Below, piece by piece: positions 1 to 9,697 of a stretch of DNA of 18,745 nucleotides. The stretch lies in contig JBBPTG010000374.1 of NCBI GenBank assembly GCA_038093975.1, forward strand, positions 1 to 18,745, in the 5' to 3' direction. The stretch comes from Chalciporus piperatus. Taxonomy: Eukaryota; Basidiomycota; Agaricomycetes; Boletales; Boletaceae. Both the position numbers and the translations under genes were made by a program. Position 1 is the first letter of the stretch; every line of letters starts with the position of its first letter. Under the pieces are notes generated by a model, which was not told where the DNA came from, made no database searches, and was given only the letters and a program-made list of their open reading frames with translations.

Positions 1-2025
1 CATCCAGGGCTTCTTGAAGGTGGCGGCGATGTCGGCAACAGTCTGGATGCGTGCGTTTGACGCTAAAGTGGTCAGGAAGGTGTCGGGAAGGATGGTGGCG
101 GCAGTGAATGGGCTTGGGGAGTACAGGCTCAGTTTGGTTTTGACACGCCATTGCAGCAACGCTGCGCGAGCGTCTTTGAGATGGGTGGAACGGCGAATGG
201 ATGGCCCGCGAGGTTTTTTAATGTCTTCTTCCGGGGGCTCGTCAACATTGAGTGTAGTGGTGGTAATTGCAAAGTTGCTGGCCATCGACCGTTTGCGATT
301 GAGGTTGGGTGACTTGCTGGGTGAGCTGTGAGGACTGTTTGGTTGAGTATTACTAACCGGCGTTTGCGGTCGGCTAATGACCACTACACAATGGTCGCAA
401 CACAGTCCAGTTGGCTCTATGATGCTAGTAGTAAGTCAGTAAACCTCGCTCGTGTCAAGACAACTCACCTTTCCTAGGTTTAGGATTGTCAAAATACTTG
501 TCTGAGAAGTCTCGTCGGCAGTCACTTGTCTCAATCCAGCCCCGCATGACTGGATCAACATTCTTCTTCCAAACTCGACTCGCAGCCTCATCTTCGGAGC
601 CGGAGTCGCTTTCGGACGACGAAGACAATACATCTACATTACGGCCAGTCTTTCGGCGCTTCTTCGGCTTTTTTTGTTGCTGGAACATGGATTGTTCAAC
701 GAGCAACACTGCTCGTGCTTGCAAGTCAGGCGAACGACCCGCACGACCCGCACGTTGAGTCCACACCTCAAGCGAAGACGGAACTCCGAACTGAATCACC
801 AGTTCAATATCTGGGATATCAGCTCCCTAGGCAATCAAGTCAGCTCGAGAGCAACTATATATTACACTGACTCTTACCATCCCTGCAGCCTCGGTTGCCA
901 CCAATATCATGATACTGCTCTTCCGAAAGAGTTTAAGTGCCCGTTTCTTCGATCGCGCGCTGCGTAACGAATGGAAGATGTCGATGTATGAGGAGCAAGA
1001 GACAGGTAGGTGTTGGCGAAGAAACCGATGGATTTCGTGAGTCTGGAGGATTGAATTCGTGAAGATAATCATTTTCGTAAGGTTGTCCGGGCCCGCGATA
1101 CCTTCAGCAACGAGACCGAGAAGTGCAGGATAGTCGCGCGAATTTTTTATCGAGTGGACAGCAGGGGTAATATTGGGACGGTCATTGCCCAAATTGATGA
1201 ACAATGACAAGGTAGGATTAATATGCAGCTTACGACGAATCTCTTGGAGTGCTGATGGCGAAATTGTTGCTGACGTTGCTAGAATAGGTATGTTGGGTGG
1301 CATGAAAGACCGAAGGTCTCCAAGCTTGCCATAGGTGGTTCGAAAGTCACCACCCCACTGCGAGATGCAGTGAGCCTCGTCAATAACCACAGCAAGCAGA
1401 TTTTGAGTAAATCTGGCTGACTTGAGCAGCTCACGAAACCCATCGTGCTCAAGGCACATCTCGGGGCCGATCAGGATGGCTTGGTAGCAGTGCTGCTTTA
1501 GGTCCTGGATTTGAATATAATTGAGTTTACCGAGACCGTGATAAGGTAAGGAGTATATACTTTTTTGAGTTTCGCAGACCAAGTGTCTCCATTCACATCA
1601 ACAGCAGATATTCCCATTTTTTTAAATCGTTGTTTCTGTGGATAAAGGTAAACTGCATTTCACGACTCGGAGGCAAGGAGTATAGCCACCTGGTCTCGTT
1701 GAAGAGCTTTCAGTGGTGAGAGGATCAAGATCATTTTTTCTTTGTTCTGTAGTAGTGGCATCGTGAATGGCAATGTCTTGCCCGCCCCTGTACCTGCAAC
1801 AACAACTGCATCGAGACCGAGCAAGAGAGCTTCGGCAGTGTCGAGCTGCCAAGGGTATGGAACTTTGCCATCACATCTTTCACTGACGAGGTCGGAAATT
1901 TCTTTCCGAGTCTTTTCTGAGTCATACTGATTTTTTCGTGTGGCATTGGCACGTGCACGGACAAGGGGATCCTCATCCTGTGGTTGGTCTGGCTCGGGAT
2001 CATCAGGAGAGGGAACAGGGGGCAT
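1..2025 (-). CDS. RecQ-family ATP-dependent DNA helicase, 5' part (gene runs off left edge)
   Basis: Exons on the minus strand: 2025-1690, 1635-1561, 1504-878, 826-469 and 416-1. The introns are 54, 56, 51 and 52 nt, all GT-AG. They give 604 residues in one frame to the window edge. Visible motifs: Walker A GTGAGKT (about residues 78-84), LSPLKALQRDQ (Ia), DEAHCISQWGGDFRTTY (II plus the RecQ aromatic loop, DEAH 179-182), ATSAT (III, about 213-217), IIFTNS (IV), LVATEAAGMGADIPD across intron 3 (V) and QRAGRAGR (VI, about 370-377). A Ser/acidic linker and a CCDHC cysteine cluster follow. RecQ enzymes are 3'-5' DNA helicases used in repair and recombination; nuclear action here is inferred. The ATG at 2025 is the first in-frame ATG before the conserved region; the frame extends upstream only through a GTG. 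The frame is intact through all motifs. The zinc/C-terminal part is atypical and incomplete, so the subfamily is uncertain. Confidence 0.85.
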
Positions 2026-2465
2026 AGAGAATCGGGAAAGAAGCCTTCTGTAGTAGGCAATCACGGTACATAGTCCTAATCGAGAGCGAGACAGACACGT
2101 TGAATACTGATTACATCATCCGAAATCGAGCGAGCGTGACACATGGGGGGCCTGCCATACGAAATGCACCAGACGTTATGGAGCGGTTTCCGTCGTGCTG
2201 TTTTCAACCTCCGCTCCAAACCGTCTGGACCCGAGACTACGTTTCTGTACCGATAGCTTGAAACTCAGCTGTCACCATAACGGCTGGTACCGAGACTACA
2301 TTCGCTCTTCCGCTCCGTGACGCAAGAGTGGAAGGATGTGTTCCTCGCGTCGTGCGGGGAGAAATTAGAATGGTTTTCTGAACTCTTTTCTGACCATGGA
2401 CGACTGTCGTTCAACTTGCGCCACCTGGGCACACCAAACCATTTCACCTGCCAGTGGACAGCTTC
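2026..2465. other. Intergenic region upstream of the helicase gene
   Basis: I see no supported gene here. It should contain the minus-strand helicase promoter, but no clear TATA element stands out. The phrase accgagactac and a close variant recur about 60 nt apart (near 2229 and 2289), which hints at an old local duplication. Confidence 0.4.
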
Positions 2466-2721
2466 TTACAAGCTCCCGACGTCGCAACATGATCGATATC
2501 TCCTTTCTGGGATGCCCCCGCCAACCTTGCCTTCCAACTGGCATTCCAAAGGCCCGCGCATCCGTGGAGGATTGGCACTCGATTTTACCTGGAGTGGTGG
2601 AAAGCTCACATCTGCCGCTTTTACAGCGACGGAGAAGAGAGATGTTCGTGAAATGTTTGGCCGCGTCATTGGTCGACGGAGGAATTTATGTAAACTAGAG
2701 TTGCGTTTTCTGGTGAAGTAG
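2466..2721 (+). pseudogene. Possible relic of a GH95-like alpha-L-fucosidase C-terminus
   Basis: The plus-strand frame ending at 2721 contains LPSNWHSKGPRIRGGLALDF followed by TWSGGKLTSA. This resembles the C-terminal beta-sandwich end of GH95 alpha-L-fucosidases, where a LLPALP...W..G.V.GLRARGG.....W.DGKLTSA pattern is usual. The match comes from memory of the family pattern, not from a search. No catalytic (alpha/alpha)6-barrel sequence was found upstream in any frame. The open frame begins at 2317, but its N-terminal half is unrecognised. I read this as a leftover fragment of a deleted or degraded gene. It could also be a chance frame or the last exon of a highly diverged gene. Confidence 0.35.
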
Positions 2722-2796
2722 CACATAGTAGGTAATTTACAAACAAACGTGCCTTTTTTGTGTACTATTGTTTCGTCACTCCACGCTCTGCGAACA

Positions 2797-2823
2797 ATGT
2801 ATTATATTATATTAATATATATT
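2797..2823 (+). promoter_or_regulatory. AT-rich TATA-like tract upstream of the P-loop NTPase gene
   Basis: A run of TATTATATTATATTAATATA type lies about 120-145 nt before the ATG at 2944, in otherwise mixed-composition DNA. It could act as a core-promoter or nucleosome-free element. The distance to the start codon allows a 5' leader, but no transcript evidence is available. Confidence 0.35.
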
Positions 2824-2943
2824 CTGCGCACCTCATCGATCGACATCCCCAATGCTGTGGCCCACACTTCAAGTCCAACCCTGTAAAGTCCAGGTTATCA
2901 ATACCACCTAGCAAACCGGCGCCATCGTCGCACTCCTACCGTT

Positions 2944-5776
2944 ATGGACCCGCCTGAACTTGCTACGATCCAAGACACTCTCGAAGACGCTCTCCATGAT
3001 CAGTTGGATGCTCTGGTGAACGAGGATCCCATAGTTCAGGCCGTGGTCATGACCCCCGGGTCAATCACGCCCGAGCAATTCCAGGAATTCTTCGCCAAAA
3101 TTCTACTCAATACTATAATCAAACATTCTGGTGATCGTTTGAGCAAAGAGAATCTCAGGTCCCATGGGAATTTACTCATCGAGAAGAAACCTGCATTGTT
3201 GGAGAAGCTGCAGGAAGCTTGGAAGATCAAGAAATACCGCTCCATCAGACTACTCAGTGCGTCCCAGTCGTGGCTTGCAATCAACTCGATCATATTTATC
3301 CCTCGTGCAGAAATCCTTCAGGCATCTACCCGATTTTATAGTCAGTTTGTGTTGGTATGGTCTGTCAGTTCAGGACTATTGCTAATGGCGGTACCGCATG
3401 CAGGATATGATCAACGCCAACCCTTAGCAATATCTTTCCGCGCGCCATTTTTCGGTGCAGCTGTTGATGGGTTCCTCGAGTACTTGGAAATCAACGAACG
3501 ATTGTTCCGAGACCAGTCTATTGAGGCACCGTATTATGCAAAGTTTTGTTCCATCGTCCAGAGCTCGGGGACAGGAAAATCAAGGATGTTAACTGAGGTA
3601 AGCGTTTCCCTCCTTCCCTGCACCTGTGTTGCACTCACTTTTAACTGTCAGCTAAGCAAGAGGAACGTCGTCGTCCTCTACATCAGCTTACGTGACGAAG
3701 AAGACGAAACAGGATTTCCGTTGCGAGATCCCATCCCATGCAGAATCTTGCAATCCAATGGCACGGCAAATGAGTACAAAAACGTCTGTTATGCATTCAT
3801 GACCGTTCTTTTCGAGACGTTGGAGGAGTATCTCTCAGACGCAGTTGCAACACAAGGCGCGAAAAACACTGTCGAATACTGGAGTAAGACGATGTGCAAC
3901 ATGGATCTTTCCAACACTGAGGTCAGGGAGCAATTCTTCGGCACTCTTCGAGCCAAGTATAATCTGGTGCGAAAATTATCCTTTTGATGTGCATGTGCAA
4001 GTGGTGATGTATACCTTAGTACGCCCCCCTTCTTATCGCTCGTTCTAGCGACCCATCAAACAATTCAGATGTCGAAGAAGCTGCAGGAAAGCTTCGGACA
4101 CTCTCACTTTCCGGTAAGTGACACTGTTCCTTCAGAAGGGAAAGTCATAGCTGAGTAATATTCCAGAATCACAGAAAGAACATGCTGGGTCTGTTGGTCT
4201 GTCTGTTCGTCGGACTGTCCTCCTCGAGGCGTACAAAAAACTGGGTGCTTGCCTCGAGAAAATCATTAACGGTGCTTCCACCCGGCCTAGATTGGTCATC
4301 GCGATTGATGAAGCACATCCGCTCAGCAAACCAGGAGCATTCCAACACTCTAAATATCACCCTGCCGACATCCTTACTAGAGTGATCAATGTTTATTCAC
4401 ACTCCGAGGCCCAACATGCTATCTGGGTCGTGTTCGCTTCCACAACTTCTAGGGTCGCTGATTTCTCACCCCCAAATCCGCAGCGTCAGTACGTTGTTGC
4501 GTGCACGCTTTTGGTACTTATAGAATCTTTCAGATAACTCACTACGCAGTGCTGTTCGTGGTTACCAACTGTTTCGACCCTACACACAACTAGGATGGGA
4601 TCAACATGCACCGGCGCTGGGCGAGCTTGACGCCAATGATATCGCCAAGTTTCCTCATATCCTGACATATGGAAGACCGTTGTAACACCACCTCCCTTCG
4701 TTGTTGATGCGACTCCCTGACATTTTCCCAACAACTACAGATGGAAGTCTCTTGTTGCAAGTGTCTATGACCCAGAAGGACTGTTCTTTATAGCCAAGAT
4801 AAAGCTACGTGGGGGGAAACGCCTCAACTCCGGCGATGTTGAACCTGTGCTCGCAGCATTTGGGCAAAGGTTCGCATTGGAGGTGACACTGGGACACCCA
4901 GACTCCCTTCAGGTTTTGCAAACAGAAATCACTAGTCATCTCCGGATATGCCTCTCGATGACTTTGGATCGCAGCTGGTGCTATACCAGTTATCCTTCAG
5001 AACCGCTCCTCTCTTGTGCTGCGGCAGCTATGCTTCATTCCACTGACCTACACCGCGCCTTGATGATGCTCGAGGACAGGATCAGACAGGGAATCATCAA
5101 CATCGGTGAACGTGGTGGACTCACTAGCCGGTTGCTCTGGCTAATCGCGAAAGATTTGTACGTCCGCAAGCATTTCGACCACACTCCCGAAGGATTTGTC
5201 GTCAATAGACTGGATCTATGGCAATCAGAACTGCTTGATTGCAAAATGATCCCAGTTGTGGGCTGGCTCGAGTTTGTCTTCGGGGAGCGTGTTTTCGGAG
5301 AATCAGATGTGGAGCGTCAGCGTGCTCGCGCGTGTTTTGCGGATGCCTATGTCAATTTCTCGCACTGGATCTCCATGGATTCGAATCTGTCAGGTGCTAG
5401 TGATGACCTACCGTTCGTTGTTTTCTTCCTCTCCTGCACCGCCAGTCCTAACACACTCTTGTATAGCTTGGAACTCTGGACTCTTCGTCACTGGCAACGA
5501 ACGAGTGCAGTGCAATGTGCTCCCCACCAGCCTCTTGTCGACAAAGTGATCCCTATTTACTTCAAGGACATCAATAAACCAGTCGCAGCGCCAGACCAAA
5601 TGTCGCAAATTCTCATTTCTGACGAGGATCGAGGATCGTCTTCCAATAGCCACTTGAACGACATTACGCGACAACACCCATCGATTGGCGGTGATGATAT
5701 GATGGACGAGGACGAGGAGCGTACACGGGGGCACGAACTCCTTCAGAACGGACAAAATATTGGGATACTCCGCTAG
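2944..5776 (+). CDS. Large P-loop NTPase of unknown function (Agaricomycete-type)
   Basis: Proposed exons: 2944-3340, 3404-3597, 3652-3966, 4020-4113, 4167-4484, 4534-4681 and 4741-5776. The introns are 63, 54, 53, 53, 49 and 59 nt. They join into 834 codons (833 residues plus stop). A Walker A-like SSGTGKS sits at about 186-192, preceded by SFRAPFF and APYYAKFCSIVQ. A Walker B-like RLVIAIDEAH ends at about residue 384. Next come a sensor-like WVVFASTTSR strand, NSLRSAVRGYQLFRPYTQLG, a long helical region and an acidic tail (MMDEDEE). No signal peptide or membrane span is evident. I know similar proteins as expanded hypothetical families in Agaricomycetes. A relation to Crinkler-type or STAND-type NTPases is possible but unproven. 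The least certain junctions are intron 1 (donor GTCAGT) and intron 3, where a 92-nt alternative at 3957-4048 also keeps the frame. Confidence 0.7.
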
Positions 5777-6050
5777 GAACGGGTACGTTGCCGAATCGAG
5801 TCCGGCCGCATAGATACGCAAGCAAAGCTCGGCGACGCCCGGAGGGGGGAAAGTGGCGGAAAAAGCAGGGGATAGTCCGAGGTCAGCGACGATGGCTATG
5901 TATGGCTGGCCGTCCTGCATAAACTATCGGAGGATCTGTGGTACGGGAAACAGTTGGATGCGCAGATGAGGTTTGGGACGACGGGAACCGCCGAGCACAT
6001 GGATTGGCAACGCAATATGATCGCTCCAACCCAACCAACCGAGTAGACGG
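5731..6050 (-). pseudogene. Broken minus-strand gene remnant, unknown family
   Basis: One minus-strand frame reads protein-like for about 40 codons, including LPIHVLGGSRRPKPHLRIQL. It meets a TAG at 5924-5926, then continues for about 60 codons with PYIAIVADLGLSPAF, AELCLRIYAAGLDSATYPF and LAEYPNIL. The segment is bounded upstream by another in-frame stop. It runs into the antisense of the NTPase gene's last codons. The composition looks coding (regular hydrophobic spacing, few rare residues), but I do not recognise the family. The in-frame stop and the lack of a start suggest a decayed gene. A short undetected intron over the TAG is an alternative. Confidence 0.35.
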
Positions 6051-6526
6051 GGACCTTGGCAGGATGAGGAGCGTTCTCCGCTTCTCTAACCACAATGGTG
6101 ATGTTTTCCTGAGGACTAGGTTGGCTTGCACTTGCACTTGCACTTGCACTTGCACTGGTTGCTGATTGCTGATTGCTGATTGCCGTGTATTGAGATTTTG
6201 TTTCACTGTTGTACTACTATACATGATCCCCGCGTTCGCGCAGCAGCACAAAGGTTCCGATACTGTCTGCATGTACTACTACTGTTTCATTTACCTTGGG
6301 CGACGAATTGCGTTATAAGCTCTCGAACAGCTTGACGGTGTGATCCTGTCTTAAAGTCCGCCTTGAATTCTGTTCTCCGAAGGCTGGGTGATCACATGCA
6401 CCACAGATCTCTCGGACTCTTCTCCCAAGTCGCGAAATAGTTTCAGGTTGTACATTCACACTACATTTACATCCATCGCTACCTCCACATTGATCCTTGG
6501 AAATATACCAGCACTACAATACTGAA
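5777..6526. other. Convergent intergenic region between the NTPase and MetE-like genes
   Basis: Beyond the remnant at 5731-6050 and the tandem repeats at 6125-6181, I see no gene here. It should hold the 3' ends of both flanking transcripts, which converge on it. Confidence 0.4.
6125..6181. repeat. Two adjacent short tandem repeats: (CTTGCA)5 and (GCTGATT)3
   Basis: CTTGCA is repeated five times without interruption at 6125-6154, plus a partial unit. GCTGATT is repeated three times at 6161-6181. They lie next to each other with different unit lengths (6 and 7 nt), in non-coding DNA downstream of the MetE-like gene. Replication slippage is the likely origin. Confidence 0.9.
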
Positions 6527-8102
6527 TCACGCATCCGCCCAGATGCTAGAGGCGAGTGATTTCACGAGCTGTAATTTCTGTTTCATGTCTTCCGGACCGA
6601 GCAAGTTGCCTTCTTCGTGAGACGCAAACCCGCATTGAGGGGAGACGCAGATCCTCTGTAATGCCTCTTCCTCGGTCTCTCCAGTACCGCTCGCCACGAT
6701 CCTCGCGGCTTCGAACACGCGCTCTCTGAGGGCCGCTTTATCCTCAAGTTCAGGGAACTTGCTGGTGATAATACCCAAGACGACCGTTTTATGCTTGGGA
6801 AGGAATTTCAATGGCTCAAAGGTTCCTATCTTTAGCGTGAGTACCCCCACGAAAAGCCATCGTCTGAATGGAACCAAGAAACGCACCAGAACGCTCGGTA
6901 TCATACTCGAGGTAATAACAATTCACGTTCAGGTCGTTGAACAGCTTCGTTGCGATAATATCATAACCCCCCTCCGAAAAGTGGATGGAGTGCCTAAAGT
7001 TGCCCCGACAGAGGTGTAGACCGACGGTCATGTCTGGCTGACGTGTCGCAATGCAGTTGTTGTACAGCCGGATGTATGCATCGAGGAGATCATCAGGGTC
7101 GCCACCCTCGTCCTTCATCCCTTTGAGCATCGATACGTCGCAGAAGTACGCCAGGAGCGGGTCATCGATTTGAACGCTCCGACAGCCCGCAGCATAAAGG
7201 ATATCGAGCTCTTGCCTATAGGCAGCCGCGATGTCGTTGAAATAATCTTCGCGGTCAGAGTAGACTCCAGGCAAGAAAGCATGCTCCCCTATGATTGGAA
7301 CGTGAGTGGTGATCGATTTACTGTGGCGAAACATCACATTACCATGGCGTAGATGGAACCATTCGGGTGCTGCCAAAGTCATTTTGATGTTCTTGACTTC
7401 GTCGGGTTGGACGAGCGCTTTGACGGCCTCGAATTGTGGCAGGTAGCCCGATTTGACGTGCCTGATCTTGCCTGTGCATAACGTCGTAGCTCCTGGCTTG
7501 GTATCTTGATAGTAGGTCAGAGTCGGCGATTTCCCGAGATTTATGACTGGGACATACTCTCGGCAACGAACGCATGGATATCGGGGACATAGAGCTGTGG
7601 TTCCATGAGCCCTTGAGCACTGTGTCGTCGAAGAGATGGGTGAATGGTCTACCTTGAAGATCTCGATGGGTGGGTTGGAAATCTCTACAATAGAAATGGG
7701 GGGGTTATTACCAGACAGCATTGGACAAGAACCTGAGTTACCTTCGAACCCTTCCAAAAACTCAAAGAAACCGTCATAGAACCTGATATCTTACACAATC
7801 AGCATTCCGCCAGGGCAAAACATGAGACGAAAGCACATGTGTCGCCTTGATGAACGTCAGCATTGCGTCGTAAGATTGAATTGACTGATAACTCACCTGT
7901 ATTCGCCATCGGTTATGCTTTTAATTCCAGACTCGCGTTGGACCTTGACGGCCTCGACAATGGCTCGATCTTCAAATTCGCGGAGTTGCTCTTGCGTAAT
8001 CTCCTTCTTGTCAAACTTCTTACGCGCCTGGAGGAGGTAATCTGGACGGAGGAGGGAACCTATGTGCTCGGCACGAAATGGGGGAGATTGCCTGGGTGAC
8101 AT
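6527..8102 (-). CDS. MetE C-terminal-like (Meth_synt_2) zinc methyltransferase, stand-alone
   Basis: Exons on the minus strand: 8102-7897, 7782-7742, 7684-7653, 7594-7558, 7504-6887 and 6825-6527, giving 410 residues. The introns are 114, 57, 58, 53 and 61 nt. The N-terminus has FRAEHIGSLLRP, then ITDGEYR, LYVPDIHAF, TTLCTGKIRH and QIDDPLLAYF. The zinc ligands expected for the cobalamin-independent methionine synthase fold are all visible: HLC (H269, C271), E305 in YLEYDTERSG and C376 in SPQCGF. True MetE is about 760 residues with an extra N-terminal barrel, which is absent. This is therefore the short class, like bacterial YxjG/YxjH or core-MetE proteins. The methyl donor and acceptor cannot be told from sequence. 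The ATG at 8102 fits the family start; an in-frame ATG at 8198 would add an unusual 32-residue extension. The 114-nt first intron is the weakest junction. Confidence 0.85.
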
Positions 8103-8206
8103 CCTAGATGGGCGTGATGAGTCTGGAGTGGATACGAACTGATAGAGAGACAGCCTGAGGTGGTCTGTCTTATAAGGACTTGCGTGACATCTTGACATAA
8201 CGGGCT

Positions 8207-8217
8207 CCGTATATAAG
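8207..8217 (-). promoter_or_regulatory. TATA-like element of the MetE-like gene
   Basis: The minus strand reads TTATATAC here, about 105-115 nt upstream of the ATG at 8102. The distance suits a core-promoter element with a short leader. The assignment rests on motif and position only. Confidence 0.3.
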
Positions 8218-8291
8218 CGTCCGTCAGGTTTGAATGGTTTACTCGCCAGCCCCTCGTACTTATCGAATGTACCGCCAAAACGAGACTACCT

Positions 8292-9409
8292 TTAATACCC
8301 CGCGTGCGGGACTCGATTGTGATCAGATGAAAGTATGCAAGATATCATCGAGGGGTTGATCAACGAGCGAGTAATGGACTGCAGGGGGCCTGGTTGGATT
8401 ACATAGACATGATTGTCATACCTTGACAATCGTGTCCCTGGTCTCACACGTCACAGGGGTAACCCGGAAACGACACTCCCGTTTTGGAGGATTTTTCACA
8501 TTTGACGGTGCGATCAACGGAACAGTGGTCCGCGTGTCACTATACCACTTAAGGCATTGCCCCATGTTGGGCCGCTGCGGAGTGACTCCAGCCTGTGGAG
8601 AGAAGCGCTTACTTAAAGGGAAGGTTCTATGTATCTGATGGAACACCAGTACGCCGGGAGGAACCAGGACCCGCATACTGAAGGAGTCACCCAATGGCGA
8701 TGTTCCAAAAAAGATGTGTATGGTATCTCAGTAGGGAAGAGGATAATCCTTCTCCGAAAAACTAGATGAGTTAGGGATGCCGGATATACATAATCAGAAT
8801 GGTTAAGGAAATGGCGAGAGATGGTAATGAGAAAGAACGACTCACGGATGCGGCTTAAGGGGGTTGTACTCGAAATGGACAGATGTTAACAAATTTATGT
8901 CGCTCCCAACTAACACCACAGCCGCAGCCAAACACGGAATGAGCTCCTTATGAGCTTTGTGTAGTCAATCGTTGCCCATTTATCATCGGTAATGGTATGG
9001 CTGTTGATGTACAAATTCAAATTCGACGGACTAATATCGGGATGAAAATGTCAAAAGAAGTGAACTCGAGCTGAAACGGAAGGCACAGAAGAAAATGCAT
9101 GGAAGAAAACGCACCAGTCCTCTGAGGCGCGTGCAACTAAAAGCTGCACATTATATTGGTATTCATGATATCCCCCAGATTCGACGGATAGTATGCGTAG
9201 GGTAATGTTTTCTGAGTCGCTGAACTTTCGCCGCCGCATTCTTGATGGACCCGGCAAATATGTATTTCCTCGCCAGCGTGGGTGGCGAGTACTACGATAT
9301 TTTAATTTGATCCTTCGGAATTAACTCGGCGTCACGGTCTTGCTTCCAGCTCCTCGTAATTGGTGGTGTGGTGGGCTTTCGGTCCTTCGGAAGGACCTGT
9401 TTGAGACAT
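8292..9409 (-). CDS. Candidate six-exon orphan gene, unknown function
   Basis: This model was assembled by hand. Exons on the minus strand: 9409-9336, 9291-9115, 9030-8917, 8868-8846, 8726-8422 and 8378-8292, joining into 260 codons (259 residues plus TAA). The introns are 44, 84, 48, 119 and 43 nt, all GT-AG. Readable parts: MSQTGPSEGPKAHH at the start, GPSRMRRRKFSDSENITLRI, NLYINSHTITDDKWATIDYT, GDSFSMRVLVPPGVL, TPQRPNMGQCLKWYSD and CRFRVTPVTCETRDTIVK. No signal peptide, membrane segment or known domain was recognised; alternating hydrophobic residues suggest beta-strands. An in-frame 54-nt segment after PPGVL (GTGTTCC...CACAG) could be a further intron. It is divergent from the G-patch gene (288 bp between ATGs) and tandem with the MetE-like gene. 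Introns 2 and 4 are long, and exon 4 (23 nt) is weakly supported. The region could instead be a decayed gene. Confidence 0.4.
8407..8435. repeat. Inverted repeat (12-nt arms, 5-nt loop)
   Basis: Arms ACATGATTGTCA (8407-8418) and TGACAATCGTGT (8424-8435) are complementary except for one position, with the loop TACCT between them. In the minus-strand orphan gene model, the loop reads AG|GTA, so the exon 5 splice donor would sit exactly in the loop. Confidence 0.75.
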
Positions 9410-9697
9410 GGAAGGACAGATATCGATTTTGTATGGAAATCAAAGGGAATATTTGGCAAGAGTGAACGTGGAGTAAGAACGGACAAGATCATTTCTCCAG
9501 CAAGTTCACGCCTTGTGATGGCACAGTGTGGTGAAAGTCTTTGCGATGTTATTGTCTCCTCCTCTCCGTTGTCGTGGTCCAACTTGAAGATGTCGAAGCT
9601 GCAGTGAGTCTGGCAATTTGCTGACAAATCCTGTGCTCACGTAGCTTGACAGTCAGTTGGCACTCATAACGTCGACATCGACACCGACGACCGCGAC
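9410..9697. promoter_or_regulatory. Putative shared divergent promoter of the orphan gene and the G-patch gene
   Basis: These 288 bp separate the minus-strand ATG at 9409 from the plus-strand ATG at 9698. No TATA box is obvious, which is common for housekeeping splicing-factor genes. Long antisense frames that cross this stretch lack a plausible ATG and are not called as genes. Confidence 0.3.

Noticed and set aside
5408..5730. Minus-strand open frame opposite the last exon of the NTPase gene
   Set aside because: The plus strand carries the better-supported coding sequence here; only the part beyond 5731 looks like independent coding sequence.
9292..9624. Long minus-strand frame in the region upstream of the G-patch gene
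   Set aside because: It has no ATG at its start and ends at a stop inside what the spliced model treats as an intron; the ATG at 9409 in another frame gives a better gene.
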